A stretch of DNA of 64,000 bases. Source: Monocercomonoides exilis. Lineage: Eukaryota; Preaxostyla; Oxymonadida; Polymastigidae. This document shows, in pieces, positions 56,299 through 64,000 of the stretch; position 1 is the stretch's first letter; each line of letters begins with the position of its first letter. Where the stretch lies: assembly GCA_001643675.2 (NCBI GenBank), contig LSRY02000026.1:186001-250000 (forward strand), read 5' to 3'. The translations under genes were made by a program, and so were the position numbers. Below the pieces are notes generated by a model. The model had not been told where the DNA came from, searched no databases, and worked only from the letters and a program-made list of their open reading frames with translations.

Positions 56299-56661
56299 TC
56301 AATCTCTGCTTTCAATCGCCCGCAAGATGGTCTGCTTTTCTCGGATAAACATAGAATTTCTTCGATCTCCATAAACTAAAGCTGATATTCTGTGATTGAA
56401 TGAAGATTCACTTTGCGATGATGAACAGAAATGAAAGACAAGGCCTGGAGCTGAATTCGATAATAGTTGAATGAAAAAGAAGTAGACGAAGAAAGAGCAG
56501 TCAGTGAAAGCGGAGAAAGTGAGCCAGAAGCAGCAGGATTGGAAGTGGATGGATGAACAGCTTGAGATAAAAGGAAGGGAGATGAAGAGATTCTGAGCAA
56601 AGTAGAAGATTGCTATTGGACGTTCATAAACAAGGACGAAATGACAAGTGATGAAGTACAA
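56299..56661 (-). pseudogene. Fragment shared with 13255-13631
   Basis: The minus-strand frames give IQLLSNSAPGLVFHF and YRIQLQALSFISVHHR, matching peptides at 13255-13631. It is possibly the partner of the duplicated fragment at 55585, as the pair is in the same order and orientation at both loci. Confidence 0.4.
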
Positions 56662-56767
56662 TGAGAAAGAGGATGAAGAGCATTTTTTGTATTTGCAGCA
56701 AAATCAGCAGCTGAATCAAAAGGCGCAACCAAATTGAGGGCAGGGTATTTCTGCATCAGATCCATCG

Positions 56768-58310
56768 TCATTGAATTCTGCTACGTGACAAAGACGCCAA
56801 CTTTGATAACGACAGCGTATCTCTTCTTCCAGGCACGTTGTTCTGACTGAATGTTCTTGTTCCTTTCTCCTGAAACAGCATAGGCGATCCTTTCCCTGCT
56901 CCTTTCCTTCCCTTCCTGTGTATCACTTCTGCTTCCTCTTTGTGCGGCCACCAGCCACGCCACTTCATCACTCTTCCTCTTCTAAGCTCAGCCCTGATCT
57001 GCCTCAGCCCGCTCATTAGCGCACTCATCAGATCCAGCAGCGTTCTTATCTGCATCGCGTCAACTGATGCATACGCAGGCACCTTCTGCATCTTCCACAC
57101 AAATTGCCCATTTTCCTCACTTTTGATGAGAACATATCGGCAAGGAACATCCAATTCATCGCTCAAATCTTCCAGGTCAGAATTAGCAAGGTCATTCAGC
57201 ATGCAGTCCAATTTCCGCTCCCTTGTCAAAATTGGCGTTTGGCTTTCTTTCGCCTCTTGCTGCGCCTCGCTGGCCATTTTGTTCTCCTTCTGGTTAATTA
57301 GTGTGCCTATCTCAATGTAAGGTTGCAGTATTCCTTTGATTTTGCTTTACAGATTTTTGTCTTTTTCTTCTTTCTCCATTTTCCTGCGCTCCCGCTTTTC
57401 TTTCTCATTCATCTTCTGTATTTCCAGCTTTTTCATCAGCCGAAGCAGGTTTTCTCTCTGATCATCAGATTCCAATTAACAATCAATGATCTTCGCCTCT
57501 TCATCGTCAACTTATCCTTTCTCGTTCTGAAACTCATCTTGCATCGCCTTTGTCGCATCTTTGTCCAAATCCTTCATCCCTATCACACTCAACGTCACCA
57601 TTTCTCCTCCTCCTTCTTCTCCAATTCCTCCTCCTCCAACAGCAGGTGACAGCGGAGTCGTAGGTGCACCAACAGCTCCTCTCTCCATCTCCATCTCTTG
57701 GCTGTACACAATCAACGCCCTTCCTCCAACTCCTCTCCATCCACCGCCCATTCGCTTCCCTCGCGTAAAGTGTATAGCTCCAAAGGCGTCTCTTACTGAA
57801 GAATATTGCTTAGGCTGTGGAGAAGGTGATGGTGTTGGAAAAGGAGTTGGTTTTGCTGCTTTTACGATGATAGAGGCTCGGGTTTTGGCTCATTATTGTT
57901 CGCTTCAAATTTTTGTCATTTTTAATAAATTCTTTGGCGTTTGCACTCTTTTCTTCTTCCGTTTGATAATATTTGCTTTTGAAACAACTGCTTTGGGGTT
58001 GTTCATTAAATCCTCCAAAATCACTTCTTTTCCTCATCTTTTCCATCATCTTCATCTCCTTCAACTTCTTCCTTGTTTCCATTTTCATTCAAAGAATTAT
58101 TCCATTCTTTCTCTTCTTTCTCCCTTTTTCGCCATACCCCTCATTTTTGAAGCATTTTCATTTATTCCTGGTCTTTTTATTGATCGTCAATCGATGCAGG
58201 AGAAAGCAACAGGTTTGGTCTGACCATCAAAAGCACTTTGTTCATAACAGAATCACGTTGAAGCTCAAGCGCTTGGAAATACCGCTGAATCAAACACTGT
58301 TTTTCTCTCT
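56768..58310 (-). pseudogene. Unrecognised helical protein, TAR-rich
   Basis: The 5' pieces are RYFQALELQRDSVMNKVLLM (about 58275) with two TAA codons as Gln, and KAAKPTPFPTPSPSPQPKQY then RDAFGAIHFTRGKRMGGGWR (about 57750). The frame then stays open through TAA codons at 57512, about 57479 and about 57345, all as Gln. It reads DEEAKIIDCQLESDDQRENL, LLRLMKKLEIQKMNEKEKRE, ILQPYIEIGTLINQKENKMA, SDELDVPCRYVLIKSEENGQ and FVWKMQKVPAYASVDAMQIR, to a TGA at 56768. The 3' two thirds look intact. The 5' third has unresolved frame changes that may be introns. I do not recognise the family. Confidence 0.4.
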
Positions 58311-58417
58311 GTTTGTGTCCATCTTTTTTCGCTCTTCTTTATCGCTGACTGTGGAGCTGTCACAAAGGCATTCACTTTCTTCATTTTACTTCGGTTCCTT
58401 CATAGAATTTCTTCTCA

Positions 58418-61150
58418 TCAATGATAAACTCTCGTTTTCTTCTGCTTTTGTTTATCTTCTTTTTCATCATCATTGTTATCTCCTTCATCAACAAGCTTTA
58501 ATGCCTTTATCAACTTAATTTGTTCTCTTGTTCTTTTTTCCTCTCTTTTCTTGTTCCTTGCTTCTTTCTTTCTTTCTCTTTCCCTCTTCTCCAGATTCTC
58601 CGCATACCGCTCCACCATCTGAAACTCTGCAAACAGCAGCAGCGCCTCAAACACATCTGGTGGGAGAACAAAATATTATCTTTTCCTTCTTCCGAACTGT
58701 TGCTGCATCCTCCTCATCTGCTGCTCTTTGCCTGTCAGAAATCTGTTTCTAGAAGAGCGATGCAACGAGGAAGAAGAGGAGGAGGAGGAAGAAGAGGAAG
58801 AAGAAGAAGAACGTGAGGCACCAGAAGAAGCAGCCAATTGTTCACAGCTGTTGAGATAGCATCGACGGAGGAGAGGGTGCATTGCTCTTATGCGGCGAGC
58901 CATAGCAATTTCAGAACGATGAGGTGGTTTTGGATGGAGAGAGAGGTCAGTTGCTGCTGGAGAAGATGAAGAAGATGAAGATGAAGGAGAGGGTGAAGGA
59001 GATGATTGAGGAAGAGAAAGAAAAGATTCATTGGGCAATGAAGAAGGAGATGTGCCTGTTCCTGTGCCAATACCAGCAATTGAATGTGTCAAAAAGGTTT
59101 GTGTTGAATTTTGATTGCTTTTTCTCTGTCTTTGTCTTCGAGGCACATAAGATGGATTTTGAAGAGTTGCTTCTTGTGGCGGAAGGATCACAGGAAGAGG
59201 CAGACGCGGTGCATGCTTTCTTTTGAAGTCTTCTATGATTTCTTCGACTTCTGCTTTTTCGGCTCTTTCTTGTGAAGAATTCACTTCTGACTGCTCGGAT
59301 GAAGAGGAAGATGAAGAAGAATCGTTTTCTATTTTTTCTTTCTTATAGGATTTGACTGCTGCTGTTTTTGATGAAGATGTTGAAGAAGAAGAAGAAGAAG
59401 AACATGATGAAGAACATGAAGTACAAGAGTATTCACCACAAGTTGAACATACAGATTCTGTTTCAGTTGTGCCTTCTTTGCTATCATCTCCGTTTTCATT
59501 CGTTTCTTCTTTTTCATTTCTCATTTTCTTTTTTTCAGAAGCATACTGATGATGATGATGATGATTTCTGCATTGATGTCGATGATTTTGCTTATTTCCA
59601 TGAATATGTCTATGTTTATGTCTGTTCTGTTTCATCTGTCTGTATCTGCCACACAAACATTCGCCCACCGGAAACACGTCTTCTTCTGTCAAATCGTCTG
59701 TCATCGGAACAATCTGCAGCCAAATGCCAAATGCCCGTGTGTTTGCTGATTGGAGCTGAGAAGTGGTGGATGCTATGGATTGATGTAATAGTAGCTTCAG
59801 AACAGAATTTGGAGAAGAAGAAGAAGAAGAGGAAGAGGAGCTTGAAAGGGATTCTGAATTGGAAGAGAAAGAAGAAGAAGGAATAATTGAAGAGTTTGAT
59901 TCATTTTGAAGGTATTTTTCGACTTCTGTTTTTGTTTTCAGCAGTTCAAGCGCTCGTGTCAGTTGTCGACACACGGGAAATAAAGAGCTTTTATATGAAC
60001 AAGGTGAGTACATCACAAATGCTTGCAGTTTATTCAGCACTTTCATTGAACAAGTTTTGATCAAGTTCGAAATATTTCCTTCGGATTTACAAGCAGAAAG
60101 ATTTACAAATATGTTTGTATCCCTCACAAATCTCGGCAGATTCGCCAATGACTCAACAAACGCTGCTTTTGTATTCAACGAATAGCAATCTTGAGCCAAC
60201 CTCGCCAGCTTCTGAATGGATGCTCCTCTTTCACACAGCCAGAGTGGATCTCCAAAGCCCTCTCTAATAGCTCCAGCCACAAAGTCCTTTCTGATCGCAT
60301 CTGACTGAAAAACGGACAATTCTCTGCTCGAAATGAGGCTGTTTGCAGGCGAACCGAATCTTCTTCGCAGAATGCCATCTCCGTTGTTCAGCACTTGCTC
60401 AAAGAGGAAATCGTTAATGAGAAAAGTTGCACAGTCAGGAAAACCAAATGTGTTGATTGTGTTAAAGGATGAGTAGTTTTCGAGTGTCAATGGATTGACT
60501 CCACATTCATCGACTGCCTCGTCTGTATCAAGAAGCTCCACACAATCGCCTAATAGTTTTAAATTAGGAAATTTCTCTCTTTTCTCTTTCTCTTTCTCTC
60601 TCTCTTTCAGTTTCTCCTTCCACTTCTCCTTCTCTCTCTCCCTCATTGCTGTTATTCGTGTTATTCCTCTCACAGCATTTTCTCTTTTTTCTTTTCAATC
60701 TTTCAAATTATTCCCATTCTCACACATTCCAGTAAAAATATCCAGCATCCTCTGCTCTTTGTTCGATATCTGCTTGTTTTTCTGCCCCCATCTCAGTCTG
60801 TTCTGTCTCAATTGAAGTTTTCTTATGTAAATGTTTGAAAATTCGTTGTCTTCATCAAAAAGAGGCAGCGGAGGAGGAGGAAAATCAGGTGAAGTTGAAT
60901 GAGAAAGAAGCTGTTGAGTGAGAAAAGAATGAGGAAGGGAAGGGATGTGTGAGAGAGAAGAGAGAGAAGGGAAAGAAGGAGAAAGATAAGAAAGGGAAGA
61001 CGATAAAGAAGAAGTGGAGATGGAAGGAGTTGATAGAGAAAGAATAACAGAAGAGAAAGAAGAAGGTTTGAGGGATGTTTTGAAGTTATGTTGTGGTTGT
61101 TGATTAAGATGCTGATGTTGATGAAGAGAATGAGAAATGAATAAGAACAT
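58418..61150 (-). CDS. Large Ser-rich protein with His and Cys clusters
   Basis: About 899 residues from the ATG at 61148-61150 to a TGA at 58418. It contains a predicted 33-nt intron (60691-60723) that removes a TGA, and a TAA at 58676-58678 read as Gln (FGRRKR-Q-YFVLPPDVFEALLL). N-terminal Ser/His-rich region, then FDEDNEFSNIYIRKLQLRQN and a folded-looking core (GDCVELLDTDEAVDECGVNP to KVLNKLQAFVMYSPCSYKSS). Poly-Ser tracts follow, then a His-rich segment, CSTCGEYSCTSCSSSC, more poly-Ser, and a C-terminal charged helix (MVERYAENLEKRERERKKEA). No known domain. The core could be ARM-like. Poly-Ser and His runs may expand by slippage. Confidence 0.5.
60691..60723 (-). other. Predicted 33-nt intron with in-frame TGA
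   Basis: GTGAGAATGG...GATTGAAAAG. Its length is a multiple of three. It removes the only stop between the exon ending MLDIFTGM and the exon RENAVRGITRITAMRE. Confidence 0.5.
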
Positions 61151-61553
61151 GAATAAGAAAAATTAAAAGAAGAAGGAGTGCACGATGTGTTAAATGAGTA
61201 AATGCCCGTTGGACACAGATGATGAATAGAGGTAGAAGAAGGAGAAAAGAGTTGAGTGGCGAAATGGAAATCGAAAGAAGATGAAAGAGGAGAAAGAGAA
61301 GAGTATTGAAGAGCTAATGAAGAAGGAATAATGGAAGATCTGTTGGCCGAGAGAAGGCGGTGAATGAAAGGTGTATTGAATGAAAGAGAAGGATTAGGAG
61401 GATGAAAAGGATGAGGAAGAGAAAGAGAAAAAAACAAGAAGAAATCGTATGATATGATGTTGAAATATTTGATTAAGAAGATGATAATGATGATGAATGA
61501 ATGGCATGAAATGATCAATTACTGGAAATAAAGAAGATGAGTGTCAATTTACA

Positions 61554-62249
61554 TCAGCTGAGATATTCATTGAAATTCTCTTCTTCCCTTTCTTTTATGT
61601 TCTTCTGCAGAGGAGTAACATCTGAATCCCTTTTCACTTTCAGCTTAACCACTTTTTCTCTTTCCAACAAAAAAAATGAAATATAAAGCGATCACTTTTT
61701 CATTCCATCTCTTCTTCTTTCACTTCCCCTTCTTTCACAAAAAATCATCTTTCCTCAAAAACTATTCTTCGCCAAAGCCCAGTGTCAGGAATCTTCGAAA
61801 TATCTCGCATTTCATCTATCTGTATTTTTCTTCCTTGCTTTTCTTCTTCTTCTTCAAAGCCATATAATCCTTCGCTTTTTCAACATCCTGAATGAAAAAA
61901 TAATAATCACTTCAAAAAATATTCAACAAACCTTCTAAACATTTTTATATGGAATTTTCTGTTTTATATTCCATTGCACACTGTTTCCCTCCAATAAAAA
62001 TTCTTTATTCCTTCGATTTTCAAATATTTCTTTTCTGATTTTCTAATCGTCCTTTCCGGAAGTCATTTCTCCATCAAATGCAGCGATATCTTGCTCTTCT
62101 GAAAAATGTGAGATTTATGTATTCTGCTCAAATTCCATCTTTCTCATTGAAAAATGTCCTTTTTTTCGCCAGAAAATATCTTCTCCAATTCCCTTCCCAA
62201 TCCTTTCATCCTGCGCACTTTTCGTATGAATTTGCTGGCTCAACTCCAT
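61554..62249 (-). CDS. 190-residue helical protein, three exons
   Basis: Exons are 62249-61932, 61887-61739 and 61659-61554. The introns are 44 nt (GTTTGTTG...CATTCAG) and 79 nt (GTGAAAGAAG...TTGGAAAG), and both splices keep the frame. Five TAA/TAG codons read as Gln. The protein starts MELSQQIHTKSAQDERIGKG and continues GEDIFWRKKGHFSMRKMEF, DIAAFDGEMTSGK, SVQWNIKQKIPYKNVQKDVE, MKCEIFRRFLTLGFGEEQFL, VVKLKVKRDSDVTPLQKNIK and ends NFNEYLS with TGA. The frame is also open a little upstream (RRDISLCRVT), so this may be the 3' end of a longer gene. No domain recognised. The clean splicing makes it one of the best gene models here. Confidence 0.6.
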
Positions 62250-63772
62250 AGTCACCCTGCACAACGAGATATCCCGCCTTCATTCATTTTCATTCATTTC
62301 TGCCTCCTGCCCTGAAAGAAAGAATAAAAACGGTCAATAAAAAATAATCATATATAGAAATAATAAATAAATACCAAACTTCCTTCTCTGCCTTTTATTA
62401 GCAATTATTCTTTGGCATATCAATCATATAAATATTTTCATTAAAAACAAAAGAAAGAACATCTATTGATTGTCTATGAAATAGATTTGTTTAAAAAACA
62501 TGTGTTTTCCTCATATGATAACAAATAACAAACCTCGATGCAACGTCAATGTGAGAAAAATTGTTGAAAGAACATTTTGAAATAAAGTTATGGAATTTTT
62601 TCTCATTGAAAAAAGTTCTAAACACACTTTTTTTTTAATCATTTTTAATGAATATTGTTGTTTTAATAATTATGAGGCGTATGAACACTAATAGAATATA
62701 AGCATTTTCTCATTCATGAAAGAACAAAAAAGCGAAAATTTTTCATAGATTTTTGATCTGAAAATTTGAGATACATTTTTCGAAAAAGAGGTCACACCTT
62801 GGAACCCGTTTTTTTGACATATTTCACACACCGTCATTCTAACAAATCGATTCATGCGAAAAAAATGCCACCCAATGTGTGACCCTCGTGGGATACCTTA
62901 AAAATATTTTTTCCTAATGATCATATCCATAATTATTTGGATATGCATAAAATTGTCTGACTTTTGTGTTGTGAGACGATTATTCTCCATTTGTTATTTG
63001 CACAACAATTTAACATTCTGACATTATTTTGTGTAATATTTTGTTGTTTAGTCGTTTTTGTTGGATGAAATTATTATATTTGTGATGTTGAAAGTTTTTG
63101 AAATGAATTTCTTTTTCTTTTTTAAGAATCTTCAAATTTAAAAAAAAAAAATTAAAATAAAGAATAAATGATCTTAAGTAGTTTCCCAAAAGTTTATAAA
63201 TTGAATCAAAAATGTTTCATCATTATTGTTCAAATAAAATTATTTCCACATTTAATTTTGAATGAATAAATCGAAAATATATTTAATATCTTCAAGGTTG
63301 TATTTGAGAAAAAAATATTTTAAAATGTAATTAGAAATATTTTAATTAGTCATCCATTCATATATTAACAATTTTGTCCATTTAGTAAAAATAAAAAAAT
63401 CAAAATGTTTTACTAAACTTTTATCTCTGATTAAATTTTTTCTTGAAAAAACATATTTTTTGCTGAAATCAAACAACTCAATATTTATTTTAAAAAAAAA
63501 GAAAAAGAAAATCAGTTTGACATTTAATTTTGTTGATTATCAAATTTTTTGTATTTATTTATTTATTTATTATATTTTTTTTTTTTTGATTTTATGATTT
63601 CATTAATGAGCTTTTTGGATTGCTATGTGTCTTTTGAGAAAATTAAATTGTGAGAAAGAAAAAAAGAATTTCAATAAATAAAAATAAAAATAAAAAAACA
63701 GTGAATGACTTCTGTATTTTTATGATTGTTTCATATTGAAAATTCCATAATAAATTAAATATTTCACAAAAA
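62250..63772. other. AT-rich gap
   Basis: No supported gene. Contains the small palindromic element at 62790-62884. Confidence 0.45.
62790..62884. repeat. 95-bp palindromic MITE-like element
   Basis: GGTCACACCTTGG (62790-62802) is mirrored by CCAATGTGTGACC (62872-62884). The similarity continues inward through a T7/A7 block, giving about 28 nt of imperfect inverted repeat. No clear target duplication. Confidence 0.5.
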
Positions 63773-64000
63773 ATGTCTTTTTTGAAACCTCAATCAACAC
63801 TTAATTCCAGATCGAAAATTCTTTGGAAAGAAATTGAACGCATCGGTGGAGATGATGTGGATTCATTGCTTGTCTATCTATTTTACAACTACAGGCAATC
63901 ATCTTCAGTTATTAATGATTTACTAAAGTCATTGAATGGTTTGGTTTTTTATTTTATTGTATTGTGTAGAAAATATTATTTTAACTCTCTGTTGTCATTT
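63773..64000 (+). CDS. Second copy of the transposon-type gene, 5' end (cut by window)
   Basis: The ATG at 63773 begins MSFLKPQSTLNSRSKILWKE then IERIGGDDVDSLLVYLFYNY and RQSSSVINDLLKSLNG. It is a clear paralogue of the gene at 19071. The exon ends at 63938 with the same AATG|GTTTG donor. The intron start is nearly identical to that of the first copy. The rest lies outside the window. Confidence 0.75.
   Translation, partial: MSFLKPQSTLNSRSKILWKEIERIGGDDVDSLLVYLFYNYRQSSSVINDLLKSLNGLVFYFIVLCRKYYFNSLLSF

Noticed and set aside
1-64000. CRISPR arrays, bacterial operons, LTR retrotransposons, rRNA genes
   Set aside because: No regularly spaced direct repeats, no Shine-Dalgarno-linked gene clusters, no reverse transcriptase motifs and no recognisable rRNA were seen.

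Overview
The window reads as nuclear DNA of an anaerobic flagellate protist, most likely an oxymonad close to Streblomastix strix. It is AT-rich and has short GT-AG introns. It carries many members of a Gly-rich, right-handed beta-helix-like surface protein family (GGG turns, a GKDVFV motif, a 'CG...PC' motif). It reads best with TAA and TAG as glutamine and TGA as the only stop. That code is published for S. strix and also occurs in hexamitids and ciliates. At least a dozen reading frames here become continuous and sensible only under this code.

Layout. 1-9366: a surface-protein gene is split by a 7.8-kb Merlin/IS1595-like DNA transposon (551-8386). The transposon has 165-bp terminal inverted repeats that look identical and an 8-bp target duplication. 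Inside it a transposase remnant (minus strand) converges on a long surface-protein gene (plus strand). 10.5-13.0 kb: another surface-protein gene. 13.2-18.3 kb: degraded minus-strand genes, one with ASH/MSP-type repeats like those of ciliary proteins. 19.07-22.83 kb: a transposon-type gene with two introns, in-frame TAA codons and an HHGK/CDG signature, followed by a compact structured-RNA candidate; a second copy starts at 63773. 23.69-27.68 kb: a hAT-like element with an 8-bp duplication that carries a degraded ARM/HEAT-type gene. 27.8-30.0 kb: a pogo-like element with a DDE transposase. 30.6-36.1 kb: degraded unrecognised genes and a minus-strand surface-protein fragment. 37.4-41.2 kb: an intact 1248-residue surface protein with signal peptide, three large repeats and a membrane anchor. 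41.9-50.6 kb: mostly decayed fragments in AT-rich DNA. 51.4-54.2 kb: an Iwr1-like gene with a 37-nt intron. 54.3-62.2 kb: small and Ser-rich minus-strand genes, some with tiny introns.

Overall this looks like a dynamic region. Cut-and-paste transposons (Merlin, hAT, pogo and one unclassified family) have entered and partly captured members of two expanded host families (surface beta-helix and ARM/HEAT). Many copies carry TGA stops and frameshifts, so only a few genes (37410-41156, 51409-54181, 58418-61150, 61554-62249) look intact. All family assignments are from reading motifs by eye; no database search was possible.
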